Below, in pieces: positions 1 to 10,278 of a stretch of DNA of 29,232 bases. Source of the DNA: Isohypsibius dastychi. Lineage: Eukaryota; Tardigrada; Eutardigrada; Parachela; Isohypsibiidae. Where the stretch lies: NCBI GenBank assembly GCA_034696485.1, contig JAQIWT010000193.1, positions 1 through 29,232 of the forward strand. The letters are read 5' to 3'. A program made the translations under genes and the position numbers. The first letter of the stretch is position 1. Each line of letters starts with the position of its first letter. The notes beneath the pieces are model-generated. The model searched no databases and had not been told where the DNA came from. It was given only the letters and a program-made list of their open reading frames with translations.

Positions 1-97
1 TCGCGCTAGAGTCATGTCAACTGAAAAAACAATTTAGCCAACGATCCCGAATTCGACAGAAACCAATTGCTGATCAAGGTTCGATTACTTTTTTCAG
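1..97 (+). other. Probable intron end upstream of the LRR exon
   Basis: A pyrimidine-rich stretch, TACTTTTTTCAG, precedes the open frame at 98. Upstream of it the LRR frame is not convincingly coding, so this is read as the 3' end of an intron. The branch point was not identified. Confidence 0.45.
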
Positions 98-854
98 CAT
101 TTGGAAGAAGGATTTCATACCGAATAGTTTATGGTCCAAGGAGGAATGCAATTCATGGAAAACGGGAGGCTGCTATGTGGTCGACTGCACTTATATAGTA
201 TGCGCTGATTCTGCATCAGATGTTGATATTGGCAAGCATATCGAAAAAGTTGGCCGGTCCTTGCACGAACGTAGCCCAATTCAAATGAATATCCATGGAA
301 AACTCAGATTGGAACCAGCTTCATTTGAACCAATCTTAGACAGAATTATCGGTTTCCATATCTATACGCGAGCGTTCGACTCCGTGGCGTTGTCTTCCCT
401 GCATTTTCCAAATCTAAAACATCTGTCATTTCGCCATAGTAAAAACGTCATTGTCCGAAAAGGTACCATGAACAACTTTCCTGAACTCCGTATGCTGGAA
501 TTCTATCAATCGACAATACTTCACTTGGAGGCAGGATTTCTCGAAGGACTGCCTCATTTAAAAACTCTGGCCCTTGATGTGGGTATCACATGGCCGCTCG
601 ATGGTGATAATCGGTCGCACATATGGAAACTCCATTGCAGCCGCGAATACTCATGGCTCCGCACTTATCTGACCAAGAATCCCTATCTCATTCAGCCACG
701 GAGTTATGGAGAGGTATTTTCAGAAGTAGGAAACCCCCCTATGGCCAATACAGGTATCTCCAGGCGATATATTTACGGTGCTGTGGACTGTCAAAAAGAC
801 GATCTGAAAGGTCTTGACGATCAAATAGAGTTTTCACTAAATCCAGAGAACTGA
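98..854 (+). CDS. Terminal exon of an extracellular leucine-rich-repeat protein
   Basis: The frame is open from a likely 3' splice site (a T-rich tract ending in CAG at 95-97) to a TGA at 852-854, about 252 codons, so this is the last exon of a gene that begins outside the window. The N-terminal part has closely spaced cysteines (EECNSW, GGCYVVDC, VCADS), like an LRR N-terminal cap. The middle has LRR-type strands such as FPNLKHLSF, FPELRMLEF and LPHLKTLAL. The end (LHCSREYSWLRTYL..NPYLI, then AVDC) looks like a cysteine-containing C-terminal cap. Arthropods have many secreted or surface LRR proteins of this build, including the non-catalytic subunit type of shrimp luciferase. No membrane segment is visible. 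The product is probably secreted, but its ligand or partner cannot be told. The family call is fairly safe; the exact gene is unknown. Confidence 0.62.
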
Positions 855-1105
855 ACATTTCAGTCATCACATTTCAATGTTTATTGTTATAGTCTTCATA
901 CTCCATCCTAAAAAAACGGTTCTGATAAATCCAGGGGAATAACTTTTGGATAAAATTTATTTCGCCTGTCCGGATTTCTTTGGGAAAACTGTTCAGTATT
1001 CCGTGTTGAAGCGTTTACTCGCTGTAGGTTGGTAAATCATGAGGAATTCGACTTCCTTACAAAGTATCGGTTAACGGTTGTACGGAGTACCTGGCAGATA
1101 GTACA

Positions 1106-1196
1106 TACGTGTCCTCCACAATTTACAGCCCACCCCCAGCATCTAACACATACAACCAGATGCTGGGGGTGGGCTGTAAATTGTGGAGGACACGTA
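1106..1196. repeat. Perfect 39-bp inverted repeat, fold-back element
   Basis: Bases 1106-1144 and 1158-1196 are exact reverse complements, separated by a 13-nt loop at 1145-1157. The outermost bases read TACGTGTCC and GGACACGTA, so the repeat could be a tiny fold-back MITE flanked by a TA duplication. The arm contains a C-run and G-run pair. No gene frame crosses it credibly. It would form a very stable hairpin in DNA or RNA. Confidence 0.9.
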
Positions 1197-2323
1197 GAAC
1201 GATGCATTTATTCGAGACCACTTTCTTCCATCAATTTCGTACTTTTGAAATTGGGGTGAATAAATCAAGGGACAGAGCTGGTCCGCGAAAAGAAAGTGGT
1301 ATCGAATAAATGCCCCGCTCTTCTTTATGACGCTTTGATGTCGTTAACAACTCGACTCTCCTCTTTGACGTGCGAGTACAGAGTACAGAGTAGTTGCAGT
1401 CTCTGAAACTGTACTTCGCAAAAGTGTGCATAGATTTGTTTACCGATGAAAGTCAGACCATTGATTACGACAAAGTGGTTCAGACCGACATCGGTAACAA
1501 CGGAGCTTAAAGTTAGCAATCGGTGGTTTTCAGTTTAATTTTAAGACAATAGCTCAGTGAGCAAGATTTAGAAGATCCCAGGTACTACTGACCTCGTAAA
1601 TGAAACCAAGTTGTTGAATCTAAGTTGTTGAATCTTGTCGAATCTACGGTTGTTGATAATACGCGATATTCCACGACTTTCATGGCCCATGAAATATCGA
1701 GGTGAATCGTTGGGGTTTTGAACGAAGAATGAGCTACGACGAGAAGATGTGGAAATATTGGGATCTGGAACGGATATACCAAGCTCTATCGATGTCGAGG
1801 TAATTATGACGGCGTCGAGGTCGGCCGGGCATCTGTTATTGCAGTTAGCCATATCTTACCTAGCTTTCTGTTAGATATTCCGGACAAGTAGTTCCTAGAG
1901 AAAGTTCCTCGTTTCGCAACACAAAAGCAGTACCTCAGTGGCGTATGCAAGTCTGGAAAGGGGGGGGGGGGGTATGGGGTGTTCTGGCTAATGTGACGCA
2001 AGCAGGAAAACTGCTGAGTACGTCTTATGAAAGGTGGTCGGGGTTTATGGAATCAGCTTAACAATCGAGCAACTATTGGAAAACATTCGTAATATTTCTG
2101 TAAGATATAAATATCAGTCAGTAAGAACCTAGACAAGTGGTTCCAGACATTCCGATTTCAATGGCTCTTTGAAACGACGCCTGCTGACAATCTGAATTCG
2201 ATATGAAATCAATAGAACGAGCGTAACAATGATAAGTGCGGTGCTGAATTCTATAATATATACCATTTTTGGTGCTTCTGTAAATAAACCATGAGGACAT
2301 TCTGCTTGTAGGAATCGTGATAA
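1197..2323. other. Gene-poor stretch with poly-G tract
   Basis: No reading frame here has recognisable similarity. The longest, a minus-strand frame at 1568-1852 (94 codons), has ordinary composition and no motif. A 13-base G run lies at 1960-1972. A short tandem duplication of a 14-base unit containing GTTGTTGAATCT is present around 1609-1640. Confidence 0.5.
1960..1972 (+). repeat. 13-base poly-G tract
   Basis: Uninterrupted run of 13 G, followed by TATGGGG. Similar in kind to the 19-base run at 12839. Confidence 0.9.
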
Positions 2324-3050
2324 TAGCCAGGGTTAGATGCACCTACGAAGTGTGACTTGACGAACTAACACGTGACATTGCCGCTACTAGCTTCGTCAAG
2401 TGAGCCCGTTCGCGACGAGTTTTTGCAAATTTATCGTCGTCAACTTGACGAAGTTCTTTTCGCCATTTTCAAAGAGCTTAGACTGAACCTTTTGCACCCA
2501 GTTTCAACACGGTATATTTGGGTATCCCCAGGAAGAATCAGCTCAGGATTTACAGCTGTACATTGAACCACATCTGTGAACAACTCAGTTTGATGCGCAG
2601 CAAGAAATTCTGAGGTTGTCCAGTCGAGAAATTGTGGAGTATGGATTAAAAACTCGCACTGATGTTCGTTCAAATGCCTAAATTGGATATCCTAGACTTT
2701 ATGAGTGATAGCACAGCTGAGGAAGAACAGGATACTAAAAATCTCAAAAGCACATCTCTTAACAAATAAGAGGAGAATTCTGATTTGGTTTTTGGCAGTA
2801 GATTCTTTCGATATCCTGCCAGTCAATCGTGAAAAAAATCTCGACAAGGGAAATACACAAATCTTTCGTATCAAAATATCGACGGAAGAAAACCAAAACA
2901 ATGAATTGTATCGTTGAATGACACAGTTCGTCAGTCAAGTCAAGCAGTTAAGTCATCTAACCCGATTTTCGCCCAGGAGCGAACTTGTTTGAAAACTTCG
3001 TCAACTGAACGAGTTCGTCAAGTGATTGGGGGTGCATCTAACCCTGGCTA
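2324..3050. mobile_element. Non-autonomous TIR DNA transposon with TA flanks
   Basis: The two ends are inverted copies: GCCAGGGTTAGATGCACC at 2326-2343 and its exact reverse complement at 3031-3048, each bounded by TA. Similarity continues inward imperfectly, with ACTTGACGAACT at the left end matching the right end's reverse complement. The motif TTCGTCAA or its complement recurs in the subterminal regions (about 2352, 2391, 2440, 2996 and 3013), as subterminal transposase-binding repeats do. The TA flank suggests a Tc1/mariner-type target duplication. Inside are only short frames (2372-2566, 2440-2673, 2705-2917) with no transposase motif, so the element is probably mobilised in trans. A hAT origin was considered because CAGGG..CCCTG occurs in the ends, but no 8-bp duplication is present. 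Confidence 0.75.
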
Positions 3051-4078
3051 ATGAATATAATGCATACTTCCCCTACCGGCATGATGGTTTCCAGTGCAGT
3101 CTTCACTGCAATCAAGTTGAATGGTTTTTCGCTCCAAGTCTGCTAAATTAGCTTTTAGCACTCGAATTTGATTGGCTTCACTCGATAAATCTCCAAGCGA
3201 TTGACGATTAGGACTTGACTTTTCTGCATAATCCACAGCAAGAATGTACCAATGAGAACCATCCGTTGCGTCCGTGCTGAAGATGTAATACTGCGTTCCG
3301 CCTGTCTCACGGAGTTCAACAGAATGCCTCGCAAACAAATAACGAACAACAAAATCGGTGGAGTGAACTGATGCAAAGAGAGACAGTGCTGCTGGCTCGA
3401 GAGAGGTCCTGTGTCTAATAAGGCGCTCCATCTCTGGGTTGGTGAGCCAGTGAGACTGTAAGACTGGTAAGACTGTTGACTGGTAAGTTGAAAAACCGGT
3501 GTCCACTTGCCATCGTTGACTCACTGTTGAACTGGGTAATAGCATCATCTGATATATCCATAAAATGTTCATCAGAATCATAGAAACGACGGACTGCTTC
3601 ATCCGCATTGAAAACGCATGCACCCATGTGGAGCCGATGGGTTGACACTGTTTCGCGCACATGCACTCCTTGCTGACGCAATCGCTGTGACAACTGGATA
3701 GGAACTCGACTTCTGCTGTGAAAATCTATTATACGAGCTTGATGTCCTAAAAACGGCGCATCTGATCATGGTTTCGGTTGACGTGAGGGTGGAAATGCTG
3801 GTAATGTTGCAGCAAATGCTTCGATGCTGATTTGTTTGAAGGTATTCTGGCTCGTCATAATCTTCAGGTTCTGGTGGTTTTATTGCCTCCTGCTCGTTGT
3901 CGCTTGAATCAAAATCAGAATCAACATCGACTTCATTGAAGTTTAGTGCTGGCTGAATGTCTTTCAACTCTCTCAGCTCATCGATCATCCGTTCTTGGAC
4001 AGGAACTGCGCTGCCAGCATCAGTAAGCTGTTCACTCGAGAGACCAAACCTTTTTCTGTCGTCATGGAAAGAGTTCCC
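3048..4078 (-). pseudogene. Unidentified acidic ORF chain, broken
   Basis: Reading leftward, a frame opens directly after the hAT stop and runs through an acidic stretch (DVDSDFDSSDNEQEA, then PEPEDYDEPEY) before losing the frame near 3800. Coding-like sequence continues in a second frame (3415-3693, LSQRLRQQGVHVRETV, then a segment rich in Asp and Phe) and in a third (3048-3662, including GGTQYYIFSTDATDGSHWY). The pieces suggest one gene with at least two frameshifts, but I recognise no domain. Its left end overlaps the right terminus of the TIR element, which may have cut into it. It could be an accessory gene of the neighbouring hAT or Polinton remnant, or unrelated. Confidence 0.3.
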
Positions 4079-4091
4079 TCAGCTAAAAAAC

Positions 4092-4484
4092 TTAGTTTTT
4101 GCGTTTTTGTCGAGAAGGATGCTTTTTGAAAAATTCACTGACAATTTCGTTTGGATCGAGACGTTTGTCCTTGTTCACCGATATCAATGTTGATCCCGTG
4201 AGACGATCGTGGCCCATTACGCTCCTCTGTGATTTCTTGATACGTTTGTGAGCGGAGAACAACCTTTCGTTCCCCTCCCCCTCCAACGAGAAAACTATAT
4301 ACGTCTTCTTACGAACATCGGAAATCATGGAGCATTCCAGGTCGGGTAAAAAGCTGAAAGCAGCGTAAATTTCATCACTATATCGGCTAAGATCTGTCAA
4401 CGATTCCGATGTTGTCTTCGGCTTCTCGTCGCACCACCACATAAGTTCAGGGATAATCTTTCCTGAAGAAATATTTGAAGTCAT
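4092..4484 (-). pseudogene. hAT-family transposase, C-terminal dimerisation region
   Basis: The last half of this 130-codon frame has the pattern of the hAT C-terminal dimerisation domain: NERLFSAHKRIKKSQRSVMG, then HDRLTGSTLISVN, then a short acidic helix LDPNEIVSEFF and a basic tail KKHPSRQKRKN before the stop. In hAT transposases the corresponding block (ERSFS..KRIK...S.M...RL..LAL) packs two subunits together. The N-terminal zinc finger and the RNase H-like catalytic parts are not seen upstream; sequence at 4490-4760 is not readable as hAT. This is therefore a 3' fragment that cannot transpose. It abuts the truncated polymerase at 4764, so a hAT insertion or deletion may have removed the polymerase C-terminus. 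Confidence 0.62.
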
Positions 4485-4763
4485 TGTAAGTTTGTTTCAT
4501 GAAGGGAATGGCAGTCATTGAATAGGTCTAGAGTGATATCTCACCAACGACATCCAAAATTTAGGATGGAACTCCCGTCGTCAGCTTGCTGAAACAGCTG
4601 ATTGAATAGATTGGTCCACTGTAGTTCAGCGGTTATAAACACTCCCATAAACAAGTGAGGAGAAGCAGACTATCGATCGGTCTTCAACCATTTGTATTGT
4701 GCATCCTGGTTATATGATGGGTATCATATGGTGGGTGTAATGTTGGATTAAATACAAGATTAT

Positions 4764-7359
4764 TCACTCAGAAACAAAGTTTCTTGTGATACACATTCCG
4801 AATCGGTTTAGTTTCTCGATATGTTTGAGCTTATCAGACTCCGAATCACATTCTAGAGGCCAACCTGTAGCTGTTATCTTTTCTTTCATGAAGGTGTCAA
4901 TGTAAGTGGCGAACAAATTCACTGATTTGAATGCGTAATTCCAAACTTCGTAGATTGAGACAATGCGAAAGCCCAGACTCAATGCTCTACACATTTCAAC
5001 GGTAGTGAAAACTCCGTTTGCGTGCATTCGGCATCGCTGTGTGGACACTGCATTTTTGTTCCGTTTTAACTACATATGCCACACAATGCGAAGAACAATT
5101 TTCCATTGATTCGACTCGGTAGGAGAGGAATTAACAGATTCCTTCGAGGGATGTATGAGCAGCGCACAATCCCAGAGTACTTGTTCATAGGTAGGAGGTT
5201 GTTCACCAAAATTTCCGGGTGGCCCTGAGGCATGTCTCTGTAGTGTGAACAATCTGGAAGTTTCACAGCGTCCGCCATTCAAAACCAAGCGCACATCCAT
5301 CACAAGGATACTCTTCATTTTAGCTACAATATCTCTACATTCGACATCTTTTGACTTGAATTTTACTGACAACCCCGAATTTTTTCATACCTGTATCCCA
5401 ATTCTCTCGACCTGGCTTCCTGCCTTTGAGTACGGAGATAGAGGTCACGAAGCAAGATACCGTGTGGATTTTGGTCTAAACAGTCATGCCCATGAAAATA
5501 GCAGCCTATGTATTCAAAAACACTTCTGGTGTTTTCATCATAGCCATCGACTCTGAATTCGAAAATCATCATTTTGCCATCTGGGTGGTTGCGCGCATGA
5601 CAGATCTTGAGAGATGGATCCATTTCGGTCAGATAATAGAATCATTCACATCGAGTTTTTGAAACTTGAAGGAAGTAAAATTACAGTTGAATTCTCAGAC
5701 ATAAAGCGTTGCGCTCTTAGTCAAATGGCAGAATCCGGTGAGCTTCTGCATACTATTCGAGTACCTTGTGCAGATTTCCTTCGAGATGATAGCATCTAAC
5801 AAGCAATAACTCAAGATTTCGCGGAAATTCAATCTCTACCCTTGTTGCTAAACATGCCAATCTTCGAACGATGCAGTGTCATCCGGCTGCATTGCCGACA
5901 GGATGAAACATTTTTTACAAGGTATCTCCCCAACATGATCGTCATTTTTCGGACTCAAAAACAAGTACGGGAAGTATCTTCTCTTCATTCGTTCATCTCA
6001 TGGAAAGCTTGAATGATAGATGATACAATGAGTCCCTGATGGTAATATTCTGCATTTTAACTTCAATTTGCAAGCATCACAATCCTGTCATTATAACAGT
6101 AAGCCCTATTTTGTGATTCTTCCGGTGCTGCAAAATAAACATGCTATCGAATCCTGAAAGATTGTGAAAATACTTCATATGATTACGGTGGCGTTTGTGA
6201 AAGAGCCCAAAGCTCCGTGCGAGTTCGATGACCAAAAAACTGAGTCACTTCACCCGATTGGTAAACAGCAGCGGCAAAAACTGGTATATGGGTGGCAGAT
6301 GAGTAATCCGTTTCAAAATCTGCGTAAATTCTCTTTGGAGCTTGTTTCGGGGAATGATCATGTTTTTTGATGAAACAAACATGATCGGGTGGAACAAGAA
6401 TCTTACAATTTTGGCACAAACGTTCGCCCCATACATGAGCAGTTCCCCCCAAACGTGCTTTAATCTTGCTTACGTGATGGTTGCAAATTTTGCAGACAAA
6501 ATGTGACTCACAAAGGGAGACTGTATTGCTCTTTGGCCGGTGCTCATGAATGTTGAAGCGGTACTTGTTACGAAAATTTCGGTTGCATTTAGAGCAGTAA
6601 ATTTTCTGTTCCAGACAACAGACAGATTTCAGTCTTTCGCACACATAGCAAACTAACGTACACTTGTGATGACGAACCAGTTCCGCAAAAAAATTTCGAC
6701 ATTACGGACATTGCTTACGCTTATTGAAGAAGGCGCATAGTTTGGTTATGACAGAATAGTGATTAAGGTTCAGGAAAAGACAGATTGTTTTCAGGGCTGT
6801 TGGACCCTCAAACACTTTTGCTGACTTTTTGTCTTCAAAAAAAATATTGATTTTGTGTTGTGGTAGAATGTCCTGCAATTCGGCAACTTCGAATAGCTAG
6901 ACCTGGCCTGGTGCGACTTTCGCGAGTCTGTGTAGCTCGATCGCAAATCAGTACTGTTTCCCGTATGTGACATCAGATCGAGTGATTTCTTGCCATTTTG
7001 TAATCTTTTCTGGTTTGCCCTGCCGTCTGCCAAGGCAAGTCCAACTGCTCAACTTCGCGCAAAACACAAGCCGTCTTCGTCCGCACGGATACTTATTATT
7101 TACTGCTTGGCTTTCATGTGTTGTCCCCAGGTAAAGTGTCGCCTCCCGCGCCAACCGGCTGGCTTTGGATTGGCAATTCTTGTAACATTGATCTGTATTG
7201 GTTGACTGTCCCGGTTCGTTGAAGCGAAATGTAGAACCAACCAAAACTGATTCCTGCCCCATCACAGACGTTCATGAAAATGGTGTGGTTTTGAGAATCT
7301 GCACGGTATGTATTGAAAGCCGACGAGCTGTTCTTAAAATAACTCCGTTCACGTACCAT
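4764..7359 (-). pseudogene. Polinton/Maverick-type protein-primed DNA polymerase B (copy 1), broken and truncated
   Basis: Read leftward from 7359. A first segment (about 7360-6780) has the family's N-terminal extension, in several frames, including AIELHRLAKVAP, IFFEDKKSAKVFEGP and a run ending FFNK. It is followed by Cys/His pairs (YCSKCNRNF, VCKICNHHV; 6183-6644) and the Exo I motif IYADFET, with D109 and E111 of the 153-codon piece. The Exo II-type HNLSGFD lies at 6144-6165. Next come EYIGCYFHGHDC (5363-5623), a block with LVLNGGRCE (5070-5372), then MPQGHPEI and IPLLPSRINGKL (5066-5278), and IYEVWNY with FATYIDTF (4764-5048). These are in the order expected for the protein-primed polymerases that copy Polintons. 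Frames change at least six times with stops between, so the gene is dead. The palm motifs holding the catalytic aspartates (YGDTDS-type) are absent below 4764. Confidence 0.9.
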
Positions 7360-9306
7360 TCAATAAGTTAGTATTGAAGATAAAGACCCTTCTTCGTGGT
7401 TTCCACTGTTCCCTCCCCTGGATGCAGTTTGTATTTCTTTCCTGGGACTGCGCGTTGCTAAAAGGACAATGCAAATTTTCGGGCTCCAGGAATAACTCTT
7501 TTGCCGTTTTTGAGCACTTAAATGTCCACCTTAGTTTGATTGCTGGAAAAAATAATGACGATATCACACATTCAACAATGATTGATTCAGATTCCTAAAT
7601 GTTTTGATATATCTGATACATTAAGTATATTTTAAAATATTGTGTTGAATTTATAGCCCACTGACAACTAATGATTAGTGTAACCACGCGGAATCTGTTC
7701 GCTTTCTTTGTATAAAATCTAAACACGTTATTGGTTTGCAAGGTGCAGAATTTTGGCATCCAGTCCGAGGACCTACCTGCAATTCAAAATCACCTGGAAC
7801 AGCCAAGGGGTGATTTAAGTGATACCACCTCGGCCTGCCATGAGAAAATGATGGAATGACAGCGGAGACTTTTCATTGCAGCGTCTTGAACAGCTCTCAA
7901 TCATTCTCGTTAAAACGTGAGAAGTAGTGTTTTGAATGTGAATTTTTGAGAACATCTCGAATTCACAGCCAAGGAACACTGGTGGAATAAACCAGCATGA
8001 AATATTGTCGCTCTGGATGAAACGCAGTTATTTTCAAGACTATTTTCAGGAACGATATGACAAGAAACATTTGAGATAGCGGATAAAATCGAGAAATGTC
8101 TGTGCGTTTCAACAATAATTGGCAGTTGGGCCGCAGGGACAGTCCGCTTGAGTTGTTTCCCCCCCTGCTGAAGATGTTGATACTTTTTGACCTCACTTGA
8201 GGTTCAAAAGCAAATAAGTTCCAAACTCAAAATCAATCTTCGTTACAGATTCGTTTTTGTTCCTGAAGGGAGAAAAAATCATGCATTCTATAGGTTGAAC
8301 AGTTAATTGACTGGGAATGAACTGTTTGGATTGATTGCGGGTGGCCCAATTAGAAATCTTCTAAGTAAATCAGAACAAAAGAGAACAATAACAATAATTC
8401 AGCTAGAAATTACGTTCATCACTCTTGATAAGCACTACGACTCTCGGACTGGACTGAAAAATGATCTGTTGACCACAAATCACCAGCACACTACGAGCAC
8501 ACTACGACAGTTTGGGGTGAAGAAATGGTGACCAGTGCAAAGTTGAGGTGCTCCAGACCGCTAGTGATAATGTAAGTAGGAGGTTTTCTATGATTCCGGG
8601 TATTGCCTGAGTAAGTTAGACTTCTTAATTTTAAGGCTGGACCTTTTCGCCTAACAAAATCGAAAACAGGTCATCGTTGGTTTCTTTCTACCTTCGATTC
8701 CGCGATTGGATGCGGGTGGAGATGACCGGAGAAGGATGATAAGTGGGTCGGCAATGTCTCTTGGCGGGCGGTTTCAGCCAGGCCAGAAACTGCTTGCTAC
8801 GAATCGACGGTTACACAAATTCTGATTTTACGACAGGTTCTGAAAAACGTTCAAGCTCCTGAAAATTGAGTTTGTTAACCCGTGAAGAGAACGCGTTCGA
8901 AATACTCTGCAATCATCTCAGCAGCCACATCAGCAACAACCTCAGCATCAAAATCAGTTACATCTACCGCAGGATATCTGACAAATACACCTTATCGTTT
9001 GCTACAAAAATCCTTGTAACTCAAAGAAAGTTCCTGAAGCTCAAATCCAAAGGTTTCGTCCCGTTATCAGAACCAGATATAAAGTATGAATAGAATAAAC
9101 ATAATAAAACAAGCGTGAAAATGATTTAAACGCGGTTGAAAAAATTGCAAGCATCGAATTGAGCTATAGCATGACCACCTGTTCTGATAGAAAAATCAGG
9201 AGAACAACCGCAATAATCAACACGGCTTTAATCGAAAAATCACGTGGGAGTTTGAACACTAACTCAAAAAAAAACAACGAATAACTGAGTGCAGTTTCTC
9301 CCTTAA
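7360..9306. other. No gene identified between polymerase copy 1 and the kinase
   Basis: Short frames on both strands (for example 7349-7567 minus, 7963-8196 minus, 8307-8531 plus, 8866-9093 plus) show no family motif. The minus-strand frame at 7349-7567 ends with a basic then hydrophobic stretch just before the polymerase N-terminus and could be its decayed beginning. A CAGCAXC-rich stretch lies near 8917-8960. Both edges are remnants, so this stretch may be decayed transposon DNA. Confidence 0.4.
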
Positions 9307-9897
9307 GATGTTCGCGTTGAATACTGTAAAAGACTCACTGAGTGTGAGGCAGTTATTAGTCTCTATGAAAGCATCATCATGCAGTTGGTGGAATTTTTGC
9401 AGAAAATCTCACGAGATTTTGGCTTCTCCATTCTCGTGCTCGACACCAAACACGTCCTGAGCAAAATTCAGACGTTATTCTGATATGAACATGTACAGAG
9501 TGGGAGCAGAAAATCTCAGCATAACTTTAACTGCCATCAGCTGTAGTTCAAAAAAATGCGCAAGGGTGAGATGACCTAGCAATGGTTGATGCTTTCCAAA
9601 TACGTTAAATGTCGAACGCGGACTTCTTTTCCAAAAAATACACCATTGTTGGGAATAGGAGTTCTCAACATCTTCTTCGAGTGCATGAGATACCACCTGC
9701 TGGAACTGAAACGCATACAGTGACGGATTTGAGTGGAATGCTTGCAAAATACTGACCCTTTACCATGACTTCTATTTTTTGATTGGTTCAAGGATATATC
9801 AATAATTTGGATACCACGCGTCGAGACTTCTCAGAAAGGTGATTTTGCCAGCACCAATATTTCCTTCTAAAAAAACATGCGTACGAGAACCGATCAT
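9307..9897 (-). pseudogene. Deoxynucleoside kinase (dNK/TK2-like), decayed
   Basis: From an ATG at 9897 the minus strand reads a nucleotide-binding loop, FLEGNIGAGKITFLRSL. The EPI motif follows about 20 codons later, then LQAFHSNPSLYAFQFQQVV, matching the region around the deoxynucleoside pocket. KRSPRSTFNVF corresponds to the family's ERS..S..VF segment. After a frameshift comes CRARENGEAKIS..FLQKFHQLHDDAF, the arginine-rich lid and the LH..H region near the C-terminus. The order and spacing fit deoxynucleoside kinases of the animal and large-DNA-virus type, which phosphorylate deoxynucleosides in the salvage pathway. Stops after the P-loop and at 9479, plus the frameshift, make it non-functional. 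Two key residues are also changed: the Ser/Thr after the P-loop lysine reads Ile, and the Glu of ERS reads Lys. It lies upstream of polymerase copy 1 on the same strand. Confidence 0.8.
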
Positions 9898-9970
9898 ATC
9901 TTTTGTGTTTATGAACTACGAATTTGTACCCGGGCAGACGATAAAATTGAAGAACTACTGGTAGCTAGTG

Positions 9971-10278
9971 CTAGAAGCAAATTGACAGTACCAGCAGCAT
10001 GGTGACAGCGAAGATTGTCCAGTGGATTGAATAATTCCGATACGTCGCTAAAAGTATGAGAACCAAAACACCTGAACCGGTTAAAGTGCCGACCAGGAAC
10101 AAAACATGTTTGGTCACACTGATTTCGATAACCTCTATTCGTGAACCAAGCAAAACGCATTCCCCGCTCTCCAAAAAATCTGTATTATTGCGTGGAGAAA
10201 CGAATGCTGGTAATAACGAATCACTTTCAGGAAGTTTACGGTTGAAAGAATTCTGGCGACTGAAGGGATCTGTGGAAC
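9971..10278 (-). CDS. Possible small membrane protein (hypothetical)
   Basis: About 102 codons are open on the minus strand without a clear ATG (a TTG lies at 10174). The N-terminal two thirds are hydrophilic. The C-terminus has two hydrophobic runs, HVLFLVGTLTGSGVLVLILL and WTIFAVTMLLVLSICF, separated by the short polar loop ATYRNYSIH. That is the look of a two-pass membrane protein or a hairpin anchor. It ends 74 bases before the kinase ATG on the same strand. No homology is recognised. It may be an exon, a decayed gene or a chance frame; a plus-strand frame over the same bases (10056-10283) is Lys/Ser/Thr-rich and looks like its shadow. Confidence 0.25.

Noticed and set aside
1568-1852. 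94-codon minus ORF
   Set aside because: No motif, no clear splice context, and such length is expected by chance in this much sequence.
2328-3046. TIR element classed as hAT because of CAGGG..CCCTG
   Set aside because: The 8 bases on either side do not match, while TA on both sides and perfect ends starting GCCAGGG fit a TA-duplicating family.
4092-4764. Search for the YGDTDS-type palm motif of polymerase copy 1
   Set aside because: No frame on the minus strand reads such a motif; the sequence there is unrelated or hAT-like.
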